Positions 6,752 to 14,463 of a DNA stretch of 19,087 nt are shown here, piece by piece. The translations under genes and the position numbers were made by a program. The DNA is from Holosporales bacterium (GTDB lineage: Bacteria > Pseudomonadota > Alphaproteobacteria > RUG11792): NCBI GenBank assembly GCA_031262205.1, contig JAISID010000031.1, forward strand, positions 1-19,087. The letters run 5' to 3'. The notes beneath the pieces were generated by a model. That model ran no database searches and had not been told where the DNA came from. It saw only the letters and a list, made by a program, of their open reading frames with translations. Numbering within the stretch: the stretch's first letter is position 1; the number at the start of each line of letters is the position of its first letter.

Positions 6752-8117
6752 ACGTTCCTAGTATTTTTATAATGTCTCGAATGGATTTTATTTTTCTTAT
6801 ATTGACGTCTTTTGATTTTTCGAAATCGTCCGTTTTGTAAGAACAGAAGATTTCCGTAAAGCCAAGTTTTTGAGCTTCCTTTATTCTTGAATACGCCAGG
6901 TGAGATTGACGCGCTTCGCCGGATAAACTAACTTCTCCGAAAAATACGGAGCCTTTGGGCAAAGGTTTTTGAAACGCAGACGACACGATTGCAGCGATAA
7001 CAGGCAAGTCTGCGGCGGGTTCGGTTATTCTTAAACCGCCGGCTATATTTAAATAAACGTCTTTATTTGAGAAGTTTATCTTACATCGATTTGACAATAC
7101 GGCGACTAACATAGCGAGTCTGTTGGAATCAAATCCGACTGAAGACCTTCTGGGAATCGCAATGCTTGTATGGGAAACAAGAGCTTGTATTTCCGAGAGA
7201 ATCGGTCTTGTTCCTTCGATGCCGGAAAATACGGCGACTCCGCTTACGTTTTCATTATGTTCCGATAGAAAAGCGGCGGATGGATTGGATATTTCTTCAA
7301 GGCCGGTTCCAGTCATTGCAAAAACGCCTATTTCATCAGTTGGACCGTAACGATTTTTCTCCCCTCGCAATATCCGATAATCGTAAGATTTATCGCCTTC
7401 AAAATACAGTACGCAGTCGACCATATGCTCCAAAGTCTTAGGACCGGCGATTGCTCCTTCTTTGGTTATATGTCCCACTATTATGACGATTACATCGTTG
7501 TTTTTAGCAAAATTTACTAATTCTTGAGTACAAAATCTTACCTGCGAGATGCTTCCAGGCGGCGATTGAATTAGCTCTGAAGAGATTGTTTGAATAGAAT
7601 CTATAACGACTATGCTATTGTGTTTCAGACTACTTATAGATTGAAGTATTTGTTGTAAGCTAGACGAGGCGGCAATCTTTAGTTGAGGATTGTATATTTG
7701 CAGTCTATTTGCTCTGAGCATAACCTGTTTGATAGATTCTTCAGCGGAGATGTACACGAAGTTGTCAAGCCCTTTAATGTCGGCTAGGATTTGCAAGAGA
7801 AGAGTGGATTTTCCAATCCCTGGAGGCCCTCCAAGCAGTATAACGGCTCCGTCGATTAATCCTCCGCCGAGAACTCTATTAACTTCGTTTGATATTGTTT
7901 TATGGCATTTTGAGGTCGAGTAGTCTGTTTTCTCCATGCCGTCGCAAATTGAAACAAAAAAGTCGTCTGGAACTGGCGCTTGTTTTGTTGTTTTAACATC
8001 TGAAACAATTTCCTCTACAATACAATTCCAGGCTTTGCAGACGTCGCATTGTCCCATCCATTTTGAAAATGTCGAGCCGCATTCCTGGCAAACAAACTTT
8101 GAAATAGGTTTTGTCAT
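6750..8117 (-). CDS. radA: DNA repair protein RadA
   Basis: 455 residues, the normal length. An N-terminal zinc finger has Cys10, Cys13, Cys24 and Cys27. The RecA-like ATPase carries Walker A GGPPGIGKS (96-104), a Walker B region VVIDSIQT (about 170-177) and the family hallmark KNRYGP (254-259, usually KNRFG; Phe to Tyr here). The last third is the Lon-protease-like domain, with GGLRITEPAADLPVIAAI. RadA drives branch migration during recombinational repair in the cytoplasm. All motifs are intact. The ATG has no obvious Shine-Dalgarno sequence, but a -10 box lies about 30 bases upstream, consistent with a short leader. Confidence 0.97.
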   Translation of the reverse strand: MTKPISKFVCQECGSTFSKWMGQCDVCKAWNCIVEEIVSDVKTTKQAPVPDDFFVSICDGMEKTDYSTSKCHKTISNEVNRVLGGGLIDGAVILLGGPPGIGKSTLLLQILADIKGLDNFVYISAEESIKQVMLRANRLQIYNPQLKIAASSSLQQILQSISSLKHNSIVVIDSIQTISSELIQSPPGSISQVRFCTQELVNFAKNNDVIVIIVGHITKEGAIAGPKTLEHMVDCVLYFEGDKSYDYRILRGEKNRYGPTDEIGVFAMTGTGLEEISNPSAAFLSEHNENVSGVAVFSGIEGTRPILSEIQALVSHTSIAIPRRSSVGFDSNRLAMLVAVLSNRCKINFSNKDVYLNIAGGLRITEPAADLPVIAAIVSSAFQKPLPKGSVFFGEVSLSGEARQSHLAYSRIKEAQKLGFTEIFCSYKTDDFEKSKDVNIRKIKSIRDIIKILGT

Positions 8118-8146
8118 CGATATTAGATTTAGTATTATTCACGCAA

Positions 8147-8152
8147 ATTATA
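8147..8152 (-). promoter_or_regulatory. -10 box upstream of radA
   Basis: A perfect TATAAT on the minus strand, 30 bases before the radA start. The -35 region 17-18 bases further upstream is poor (AAACGC), so strength is uncertain. Confidence 0.5.
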
Positions 8153-8414
8153 ACATAGCGGTTTAATATGCGTTTGTTTAGATTAAGACTGATTCAAAAA
8201 GGCTATCGTGGAGGAACCCTTTTCTATGAATATAGGAATCTTCTATTAGGTATTTGTAGCTGACTAGTTTGTTGGCAGCGGTTTTTTCAACCGTGTTTCT
8301 TGCGTATAATTTGAAGGACACCCCCCTTGCTATGCTATAGATAACTATTAGAGCGCCTTTAAAGTAATGGTTTTGGCAGTGAGGCTTTATTCATGATCGT
8401 CTTGGTTTTTGGTA
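8153..8414. other. Non-coding region between radA and the small-gene cassette
   Basis: No gene. A small inverted repeat CGGTT/AACCG (8279-8283, 8289-8293) brackets a T-rich loop. A run of six C lies near 8322. TTTAAAGTAATGG near 8357 partly resembles the short motif seen at 5174 and 16570. No terminator for the minus-strand cassette is clear. Confidence 0.35.
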
Positions 8415-8762
8415 TCATTTTGTTAAATGCCCGAAGAGAAAACTTATAACAGGAAGTAAAAGATAAACTATTATTCTTGTAATTAAGTTAGTGTTAAGAA
8501 AACTAAGAATTGCAGATTTATGATCTTTCTTTATCTTTTTTATTATCTCTTCCATTTTAATTTTTAAGTACTCCTCGATATCAGGTTCTTTAGTAATAAC
8601 CTTTTCAATTGATGTCTTTAAAGTTGGTTTTATTAATTCTTGAGTTCTTGGGTTCTCAAATGTTTCGACAAACCTGAATATGTACGGTTCTGATTTCATA
8701 TAATCTGTTATTTGCTTATCAATATTAAAATCATCATTCTTTTTAGGCGTCATTGGAAACAT
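8415..8762 (-). CDS. Small protein of unknown function with a C-terminal membrane anchor
   Basis: 115 residues, not recognised. The body is charged and probably helical. A Lys/Glu-rich segment (about 65-82, EEYLKIKMEEIIKKIKK) may be a coiled coil, followed by one hydrophobic segment (about 95-111) at the C-terminus and a short LTK end. That suggests a tail-anchored or inner-membrane protein with a cytoplasmic N-terminal domain. It overlaps the upstream gene by 20 bases and must be co-expressed with it. A second ATG at 8753 has better distance from AAGGA than the first, so the protein may be 112 residues. A toxin-antitoxin or other defence pair would fit the arrangement, but nothing in the sequence proves it. 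Confidence 0.6.
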   Translation of the reverse strand: MFPMTPKKNDDFNIDKQITDYMKSEPYIFRFVETFENPRTQELIKPTLKTSIEKVITKEPDIEEYLKIKMEEIIKKIKKDHKSAILSFLNTNLITRIIVYLLLPVISFLFGHLTK

Positions 8763-8991
8763 CTTCCTTTTTAATAAGGTGCTCTGCGGGGACTTTCCCT
8801 TCTGGGAAACCGTCCTTATCTATATAAAGAACATTTCTTTCCGTTAGAAGCATAACGCTTATCGCGAATCTCAAAAAACTTTGCGAATCTTTAAACTTCC
8901 ATTTGTCTAAGACTTCCTTAAATTTTTCATAGTCTCCATTGTCTAGTTTTAACGTTAGTTCCTCGTTGCCAGTTATTTCTTTTACCGCCAT
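8743..8991 (-). CDS. Small protein of unknown function, possible DNA-binding partner of the next gene
   Basis: 82 residues from the ATG at 8991. I prefer this start to the in-frame start at 9039 because AAAGGTGATAGGAAA lies just before it, and the extra 16 residues look unconserved. The protein has a strand-like ELTLKLD segment, then two helices (DYEKFKEVLDKWKF and SQSFLRFAISVMLL), then LYIDKDGFPEGKVPAEHL. The short strand-helix-helix order is reminiscent of ribbon-helix-helix proteins, but I cannot identify the family. An inverted repeat lies about 60 bases upstream and could be its operator. Together with the overlapping downstream gene it forms a compact cassette between two housekeeping genes. 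Confidence 0.6.
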   Translation of the reverse strand: MAVKEITGNEELTLKLDNGDYEKFKEVLDKWKFKDSQSFLRFAISVMLLTERNVLYIDKDGFPEGKVPAEHLIKKEDVSNDA

Positions 8992-9049
8992 TTTCCTATC
9001 ACCTTTAACCTCTCCATGGGAACGATTTTCTAAATTCAAGATATGTTAC

Positions 9050-9078
9050 CCATAAATACTTTAACAAATTATTTATGG
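9050..9078. promoter_or_regulatory. Inverted repeat, possible operator of the small-gene cassette
   Basis: CCATAAAT (9050-9057) and ATTTATGG (9071-9078) are perfect complements separated by 13 bases. They lie between the end of ilvE and the start of the cassette. There is no T-run on either side, so it reads more like a protein-binding site than a terminator. Confidence 0.4.
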
Positions 9079-9126
9079 TAGGCCAAGGTATGAGTCCTTA
9101 ACTTAGCGCTTACGGGGCATCAGAGT

Positions 9127-9975
9127 TTACTGGTTAACTAACTTCAAATATGCTTCTCTTAAATCTTTTGTAATTTCGCCAAGTTTGAAAGTTTGATTTT
9201 CTATCCTTCCGACGGGAACTACTTCGGCGGCCGTACCCGTTATGAATACCTCGTCGACGTTCTCCAATTCCTCAGGAGCCATGTTTCTAACATAGACTTT
9301 GTATCCCTTTTGTTTGGCGATTTCTATTATCGTTTGTCTTGTGATTCCGTTTAAAAATGCATGGGGAGCCGGCGTATGGACTTCGTCTTGAATAACAAAG
9401 AATATATTTGAACCGGTGCTTTCAGCCATGTATCCTCTGTAGTCTTTTAGTACTGCGTCGTCAAAACCTTTATCGCGAGCCTTATTTTTGCAAATAACGC
9501 CAATCATATATAAGCCCGAGGCTTTCGCTGCTGTTGGAGCTGTTCTCGGGTCTGGTCTCGCCCAATCGGCCCAACATAAACTTATGCCTTTTTCTTTATC
9601 GAAATGAAACGGACGGTTCCAAACGGCTATCATAGCGTTTACAGAAGAGTTTCTTGAGAAGACTTCTAAATTTTCCGAACCTCGCCAAATTAAAGGTCTT
9701 ATGTATGCGTTTGTTAAATTATTTTTTGCTAAAGTCGCTAAGACGGCGTCGTTAAATTCTCGAACTGTATATTTTGGCGTTAAGTCTAATATTTCCGCAG
9801 ATTTAAGAAGTCTTTCATGATGTTCTTGCATTTTAAAGACTTTCCCGTTGTAACTTCTTTCGCCTTCAAATACCGCGCTTCCATAATGGAGGCTGTGAGT
9901 TAGAACGTGAACCTTCGCTTCTTTTGACGCGACAAATTCTCCATTAATCCATATAAAGCCTTCCGAACTATTCAT
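9127..9975 (-). CDS. ilvE: Branched-chain amino acid aminotransferase
   Basis: 282 residues, a fold-type IV pyridoxal-phosphate enzyme. It moves the amino group between glutamate and the keto acids of Leu, Ile and Val in the cytoplasm. Landmarks are HSLHYGSAVFEG (27-38), Arg93 and Trp97 in YIRPLIWRG, the cofactor lysine Lys151 in TAAKASGLYM, the ESTGSNIFFV loop (185-194) and GTAAEVVPVG near the C-terminus. It is slightly shorter than the E. coli enzyme (about 309). AGAAGG precedes the ATG at a good distance. It is the last gene of a same-strand group with rpoZ, gltX and the lipoprotein. No other branched-chain pathway genes are visible, so it may serve salvage or breakdown rather than full synthesis. 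D-amino-acid or aminodeoxychorismate activities are less likely from the motifs. Confidence 0.93.
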   Translation of the reverse strand: MNSSEGFIWINGEFVASKEAKVHVLTHSLHYGSAVFEGERSYNGKVFKMQEHHERLLKSAEILDLTPKYTVREFNDAVLATLAKNNLTNAYIRPLIWRGSENLEVFSRNSSVNAMIAVWNRPFHFDKEKGISLCWADWARPDPRTAPTAAKASGLYMIGVICKNKARDKGFDDAVLKDYRGYMAESTGSNIFFVIQDEVHTPAPHAFLNGITRQTIIEIAKQKGYKVYVRNMAPEELENVDEVFITGTAAEVVPVGRIENQTFKLGEITKDLREAYLKLVNQ

Positions 9976-10049
9976 ATATACCTTCTTAGCGGCTGGTTTG
10001 TTTAGAAGATAGTGCTTTGTGATTTTAATGTCAATTTGATAATTATTAA

Positions 10050-10658
10050 TTATATACTATGCGTTGTTTGTTTTCTATCCTTGGATTTTGTTTTTAGATA
10101 CTGCCTCATTACTTTTTTATAATAGGCTTTATTATAATTTTCTCTGCTTGAATGATACATCTTTGTCGCCTTTTCCCAGCTTCCATATCTATTACGCAAA
10201 TTTTTTAATAAATTTGCGGCGTAAGAAATATTCTTCTCAGGCTCCAGCATGTCTTCAACCGACGCGAAATTACGTTTATGGGTTTTATAATGCAATTGCG
10301 AGCAACCGACGCTTATATTTTTACTGCCTTCTTTTACCGACGACTTAATAAAGTTTGCCGCGTTTTCCTTTGATTTAAATCTATACGTCTTGCCAGATTT
10401 ATTTACGACGTACGGCATATGATTAGACTCGACGGCTATTATTGAATTTAACATATTATCTGGTATGCCGTTGTTTTTTTCTTCTTTTGCTATTATGTTT
10501 AGCAAGGCCGATTCGTTCGAATCGACGGTCGCATCGTTTTTATGCGTCGCTAAATTATTACTGGCTTCGCATCCAGTAAACAATACGCTTCCAATGATTA
10601 ACAGAAATCTAAGAAACAATATATTTTTTATAACGAAGAATACGTTATATGTTATCAA
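10050..10658 (-). CDS. Lipoprotein with a lytic transglycosylase (SLT) domain
   Basis: 202 residues. A hydrophobic N-terminal segment ends in the lipobox LFTGC (Cys30), so the mature protein should be lipid-anchored at the cell envelope. The SLT-like domain spans about 52-190. Catalytic Glu77 lies in IIAVESNHMPYVVN, followed by SVGCSQLHYKTH (116-127), YAANLLKNLRNRYG and WEKATKMYHS, matching the E-S, G-x-x-Q and Y-N blocks of family 1 transglycosylases. It cleaves peptidoglycan glycan strands and may help insert envelope machinery. The start is TTG with no good ribosome site, and there is no ATG before the lipobox. It lies 42 bases after gltX in the same direction. Confidence 0.8.
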   Translation of the reverse strand: MITYNVFFVIKNILFLRFLLIIGSVLFTGCEASNNLATHKNDATVDSNESALLNIIAKEEKNNGIPDNMLNSIIAVESNHMPYVVNKSGKTYRFKSKENAANFIKSSVKEGSKNISVGCSQLHYKTHKRNFASVEDMLEPEKNISYAANLLKNLRNRYGSWEKATKMYHSSRENYNKAYYKKVMRQYLKTKSKDRKQTTHSI

Positions 10659-10700
10659 ACGAAGCGGTGAAATTCAACAATGAACCCTGGTTCTCTTAGC

Positions 10701-12092
10701 CTAAGCCCCCCCAAAATGCTTGATGAAAGCATTGATTCTGCCGGTCGTCTCTTCTTTTCCTAGGATGCTTATGATTTGAAAAACACTGGGAGAAACGAGT
10801 TTGCCGCATAAGGCCGCTCTTATGCTTTGCGCTATTTCAATTAACTTCACGTTTTTGGCGACGGCCAATTCTTTTACGGCGGCGCACAGTTCGTCTTCTA
10901 CGATAGGCTCCATATTGTTTATGATTTCAATAACATCCTTTAATAAGCTCAAGTGGCTAGAGGTTGCGTATTTTTCGCATGAAATATCATACTTGTCTGG
11001 CGATTGAATATATATCGTCGCCGTCTCGGCAAGCTCCAGAATAGTCTTAGCTCGTTCTTTTAATCCATCCATTCCCTTTAATATGAAATCTTTTTGTTTA
11101 TCGTTAATCTCGTATTTTAAGAAAAGCGTTAAATAATTCATAAGGGATTCGTTGCTGCGTTGCCTTATATAATGAGCGTTAAGATTCTGCAACTTTTTGA
11201 TATCGAATCTTGACGGAGATTTCCCGACGGTGTCGAAGCTAAACCACTCGATCGCCTGTTCTCTTGAAATTATTTCGTCGTCGCCATGACTCCAACCAAG
11301 CCTTAATAGGTAGTTTAATATAGCTTCTGGCAAATAACCAAGTTCTCTATATTCGACAGCGCTTGTAGCCCCGTGTCTTTTAGAGAGTTTAGCTCCGTCT
11401 GGTCCATATATAAGCGGGATGTGTCCAAACCTTGGAATATCCCATCCGCAAGCCTTGTATATTTGAATTTGTTTAAATGTATTTGTCAGATGATCGTCTC
11501 CGCGAACGACGTGAGTTATTCCCATATCGTGATCGTCGACGACCACAGACAGCATATATGTAGGCGTTCCGTCAGACCTTACTAGAACGAAATCGTCGAG
11601 TTGCGAGTTTTCAATTGTCACTTCCCCTTGAACTAAATCGTTTACCGTTGTTTTGCCGCCAAACTCCGCTTTAAGGCGGATTACAGGATTTGCGTTTTTA
11701 ACTATTTTATTGTTGCGGCATGTCCCGTCGTACTTATATGCGTTTCCATCTTTTAAAGCTCTCTCTTTTTTGAGAGCTAATTCCTCCGGCGAGCAATAAC
11801 AATAGTAAGCCATGTTTTTATTTACAAGCTCTTTTGCTATTTCAACATGTCTCTCTGCTCGTTTTGATTGTATGACCGGCTCCTCGTCCCAATCTATATT
11901 CAGCCACTTTAATATTTCAAAAATTAACTTGGTGTTTTCATTAGAAGAACGCAGTTTGTCCGTATCTTCAATACGCAATAAAAACTTACCTTTGGCGTGT
12001 CTAGCAAATAGCCAGTTAAATAACGCTGTTCTAACCGAACCAATATGCAAAACTCCGGTTGGACTGGGGGCGAATCTAACCCTAATGGACAT
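10701..12092 (-). CDS. gltX: Glutamyl-tRNA synthetase
   Basis: 463 residues, class I synthetase that attaches glutamate to its tRNA. The HIGH motif is HIGS (16-19) in APSPTGVLHIGSVRTALFNW. The KMSKS motif is KLSKR (235-239) in DGAKLSKRHG. A cysteine cluster (Cys98, Cys100, Cys125) marks the zinc-binding region. The anticodon-binding part ends with VSPSVFQIISILGKEETTGRI. The gene is full length with intact motifs. Many alphaproteobacteria have a second copy that also charges tRNA-Gln; whether this is the canonical or the second paralogue cannot be settled here. Its ATG lies inside the end of rpoZ (11-base overlap), indicating coupled translation. Confidence 0.97.
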   Translation of the reverse strand: MSIRVRFAPSPTGVLHIGSVRTALFNWLFARHAKGKFLLRIEDTDKLRSSNENTKLIFEILKWLNIDWDEEPVIQSKRAERHVEIAKELVNKNMAYYCYCSPEELALKKERALKDGNAYKYDGTCRNNKIVKNANPVIRLKAEFGGKTTVNDLVQGEVTIENSQLDDFVLVRSDGTPTYMLSVVVDDHDMGITHVVRGDDHLTNTFKQIQIYKACGWDIPRFGHIPLIYGPDGAKLSKRHGATSAVEYRELGYLPEAILNYLLRLGWSHGDDEIISREQAIEWFSFDTVGKSPSRFDIKKLQNLNAHYIRQRSNESLMNYLTLFLKYEINDKQKDFILKGMDGLKERAKTILELAETATIYIQSPDKYDISCEKYATSSHLSLLKDVIEIINNMEPIVEDELCAAVKELAVAKNVKLIEIAQSIRAALCGKLVSPSVFQIISILGKEETTGRINAFIKHFGGA

Positions 12093-12492
12093 TATTGTTT
12101 TCTTCGTTAGGCGTTAAATCCGTTAAATCAATGTCGTTTAGCGAGGTTGCGTCGTTATTGCTGAAATCTTCTTCCTCGTCGTCGTTATTGTCGTCGTTCG
12201 CGTTTAAGTCTTCCGAAAAAATATTTGATTCGGATTCTTGCTCTTGAGAGTTTAGATTAAATGGATCGTTTCCTTCTATTAAACTTCGTTTAGCGATCGT
12301 TTCCAATCCTTCAAGCGAGATAGCTTCCTCCGCTATTTCTCGAAGAGCGATAATAGTCGGCTTGTCGTTATCTTTTGGAACGGACGGTTGCGCTCCTCTG
12401 GCAATATCCTTTGCTCTTTTTGTTGCCATTAAAACCAATTCAAATCTGTTGTTAACTTTTTTGATACAATCTTCAACCGTGACTCTGGCCAT
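12082..12492 (-). CDS. rpoZ: RNA polymerase omega subunit with long acidic tail
   Basis: 136 residues from the ATG; a TTG two codons upstream is in frame but less likely. The conserved part is MARVTVEDCIKKVNNRFELV, then the ATKRAKDIARGA and KPTIIALREIAEEAI helices, the alphaproteobacterial omega pattern. Omega helps assemble and stabilise the beta-prime subunit. The second half (about 75-136) is a low-complexity tail rich in Asp, Glu and Asn, including a DDNNDDEEEDF run. Acidic tails occur in other alphaproteobacterial omegas, but this one is long. The stop overlaps the start of gltX. Upstream lies a 560-base gap with element copy 2, on the other side of which nupC diverges. Confidence 0.93.
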   Translation of the reverse strand: MARVTVEDCIKKVNNRFELVLMATKRAKDIARGAQPSVPKDNDKPTIIALREIAEEAISLEGLETIAKRSLIEGNDPFNLNSQEQESESNIFSEDLNANDDNNDDEEEDFSNNDATSLNDIDLTDLTPNEENNNVH

Positions 12493-12725
12493 ATTCAATA
12501 TTTAGGATACATTTAATTACGAATTAGTGTATCACAAGAAAGAGCAATATTAAACGCGTAAAAAACTACATAGCTCGTAAGGATGTTAGTGATCATTCCC
12601 TGACCCTTACAGTAATGCTTTTATAAGCGTTTTTACAAATGGGTTACTCATAGATATTCAAGCGCCGCCGTTGCAACTTGTTTATCGCGAGTATCCTGAT
12701 TTGATCATTGTACATTAATGGTATA
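12493..12725. other. Non-coding spacer upstream of rpoZ
   Basis: No gene seen. It should hold the rpoZ promoter on the minus strand, but no box pair stands out. Tandem C/T-rich and T-rich runs lie between 12590 and 12650. Confidence 0.35.
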
Positions 12726-12979
12726 TATATATTTATCTTTTGGCGTACGCGATTATACCGATTTACTACGCGCAGCTTGTCAAGAGACGCTTCGCTTTGC
12801 TCGCTCTAAAGCCCTTGACAAGTCGCTTTATAAATCGGTCGAGATATCCTCGTTCCAAAAGATAAATATTATTGGGGGAAGGTTTATGTCTTCAACGTCG
12901 TTTACTTGCCGTTAACGCCGGTATTCTGGATTCTGAAAAGGGAGCGCTTGCGACAGCAGGCTAATATGCTGTCGCTAAA
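12726..12979 (+). repeat. Dispersed palindromic element, copy 2 (hairpin plus tail)
   Basis: The hairpin module is 12726-12872 (147 bp). Outer arms match over 15 bp (12729-12743 with 12855-12869), followed by the same middle and inner arms as copy 1. The loop is about nine bases longer, and one inner-arm base is unpaired (CTTGTCAAGAG against CCCTTGACAAG). The tail starts at GGGGGAA (12874) and ends with GTCGCTAAA (12971-12979). In copies 1 and 2 the tails share GTTAAC-CGGTATTCT blocks. The nupC promoter begins eight bases after the tail. The 65-codon open frame through this copy is discussed as a finding and not called as a gene. Confidence 0.9.
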
Positions 12980-12986
12980 TAAAGAA

Positions 12987-13014
12987 TTGACAACGCTATG
13001 CAAAATGATATAAG
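12987..13014 (+). promoter_or_regulatory. Promoter of the nucleoside transporter gene
   Basis: TTGACA (12987-12992) and TATAAG (13009-13014) are 16 bases apart, a near-consensus sigma-70 type promoter. The start codon follows 41 bases later, with AAGGA placed just before it. Confidence 0.7.
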
Positions 13015-13055
13015 ATAATTTTCACCCGTCTTTTTTTAAGAGAAGTTAAGGAATT

Positions 13056-14306
13056 ATGATCAGACCGATTATTGGATATTGTTTGTTTTTATCGCTTGCG
13101 TTTTTATTGCGCAGAAACAGAAAAACAGGGCTTAGCAAAAGCTGGAAATCAGTTGTTTTCGGCGTCTTATTTCAAGTAGCTGTGATTTTTGCTTTAACGA
13201 ATTTGCCGTTGTTTGTAACGGGGCTTGAATACGTCGCAAACGGCGTTATGAAATTAAAAGACGCGACGGTCGAAGGCTCTAAATTTGTGTTTGGATATAT
13301 AGGAGGCGGAGATTTGCCTTTTGATTTAAAAGAAGGCCGCTCGCCTTTTGTGTTTGCGTTTCAAGCGTTGCCCACGGTTATAATATTCGGGGCGTTAGCC
13401 GCAATTTTAACATATTTGAAAATCTTACCTTTTTTGTCAAAGGTTGTCGGATATCTCTTTAAGCTCGTTTTTAATGTTAAGGATTCTATAGGAATAGTGG
13501 CGGCGGCGAAAATATTTGTCGGTCAATTAGAAGCTCCTCTTTTGATAAAACATAAACTCTCGGCTCTTAGCCGCTCCGATATGTTTATTATTATGACGCT
13601 TGCCTTTGCTACGGCTTCCGCTTCCGTAATGCCGATATATGCGGACGCAATATCTCACGTTTGTCCAGGCGCAATGAAACATATGTTAATTTCAAGTTTC
13701 ATATCCGTTATATCTGCATTGATTATTTGTTCGCTTATTATGCCGTCCGAAGAAAACGAGTTTGCTACGATGGAAACGAGTAACCCCGAGCCAAAACCGT
13801 ATTCAAGTTTCATGGAAGCTATGTCGAAAGGATTGTCGGACGGAGCGTTTGTTTGGTGGTGCATAGTCGGTTCTTTGATTGGAACGGTGGCTCTTATTGC
13901 TTTTGTGAATTATATTCTTGCATTATTCCCCGACTACGCAGGTTCTCCAATTACTCTACAAAAAATATTAGGTTTAATTATGTATCCGTTTGCTTGGTTA
14001 ATTGGAGTGCAAAATCAAGATTTAACAGCCGTTTCTGAAATCATTGGAACTAAAGTAGCTTTGAATGAAGTAATCGCGTTTTTTGATTTGGCGAAAGCAA
14101 ATATTTCGGCTGATAGCGTGATTAAAACCGTGTATGCAATAAATAACTTTGGCAATTTTTCATGTATTGGGATTACGATTGGAGGGCTTACAGCTCTTGC
14201 TCCAGGACAAAAATGCATAACTGAAATAGCGTGGAAATCTTTTGGAGCCGGTCTTTTGGCAAGCGGATTAACAGCGGCTCTTATGGGGATTTTGCTAGCT
14301 TTCTAG
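13056..14306 (+). CDS. nupC: Concentrative nucleoside transporter (CNT family)
   Basis: 416 residues, inner-membrane symporter. Conserved CNT elements are all present: GQLEAP (156-161, usual form GQTEAP) in the first re-entrant hairpin region, GTKVALNEVIAF (331-342) and NFGNFSCIGITIGGLTALAP (364-383), where the usual CGFANFSSIGI cysteine-glycine is NNFGN. It brings in nucleosides with sodium or protons. This fits the thymidine kinase gene 1 kb away, which traps imported thymidine. An AAGGA ribosome site and a strong promoter precede it. Palindromic element copy 2 lies directly upstream. The length equals the bacterial family norm (about 400). Specificity between purines and pyrimidines is not predictable here. 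Confidence 0.93.
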   Translation: MIRPIIGYCLFLSLAFLLRRNRKTGLSKSWKSVVFGVLFQVAVIFALTNLPLFVTGLEYVANGVMKLKDATVEGSKFVFGYIGGGDLPFDLKEGRSPFVFAFQALPTVIIFGALAAILTYLKILPFLSKVVGYLFKLVFNVKDSIGIVAAAKIFVGQLEAPLLIKHKLSALSRSDMFIIMTLAFATASASVMPIYADAISHVCPGAMKHMLISSFISVISALIICSLIMPSEENEFATMETSNPEPKPYSSFMEAMSKGLSDGAFVWWCIVGSLIGTVALIAFVNYILALFPDYAGSPITLQKILGLIMYPFAWLIGVQNQDLTAVSEIIGTKVALNEVIAFFDLAKANISADSVIKTVYAINNFGNFSCIGITIGGLTALAPGQKCITEIAWKSFGAGLLASGLTAALMGILLAF

Positions 14307-14348
14307 TTGCTAAAAACAGGATATAAATTCTGAATATAATTTATAAAG

Positions 14349-14415
14349 AAGCGGTTTTGATAGAACAAATTGCTAAAGACAATTTAATAACCGCTTAAAC
14401 GGCAGCGCTTTTTTT
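14349..14415 (+). terminator. Stem-loop downstream of nupC, probable terminator
   Basis: AAGCGGTT (14349-14356) pairs with AACCGCTT (14389-14396), with a nested AAATTG/CAATTT stem (14367-14372, 14380-14385). A run of T follows at about 14409-14415. The gap between stem and T-run is long for a classic terminator. Confidence 0.45.
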
Positions 14416-14437
14416 CATTGAAGACTGCGGCTCAAAA

Positions 14438-14453
14438 TGTTTCACGTGAAACA
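14438..14453. promoter_or_regulatory. parS centromere site (ParB binding site)
   Basis: TGTTTCACGTGAAACA is a perfect 16-bp palindrome identical to the widely conserved chromosomal parS consensus. ParB binds and spreads from it, loads SMC/condensin and, with ParA, segregates the origin region. It extends to AAAATGTTTCAC/GTGAAACATTTT (14434-14457) with T-runs after it, so it might also end transcription of the convergent nupC and plsY. In bacteria parS sites usually lie near oriC. parA and parB are not in the window. Only one such site was seen. Confidence 0.85.
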
Positions 14454-14463
14454 TTTTTTGTTT

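Noticed and set aside
7123..8166. Several plus-strand open frames over radA
   Set aside because: They mirror the radA reading frame and have no family features or ribosome sites.
8992..9039. Sixteen-residue N-terminal extension of the small gene ending at 8743
   Set aside because: The ATG at 8991 has a ribosome site right before it, while the upstream start does not, and the extension looks non-conserved.
12718..12915. 65-codon open frame on the plus strand
   Set aside because: It runs through the palindromic element and its tail. It is described as an element property and not called as a gene, because there is no ribosome site and the equivalent frames in the other copies lack a matching start.
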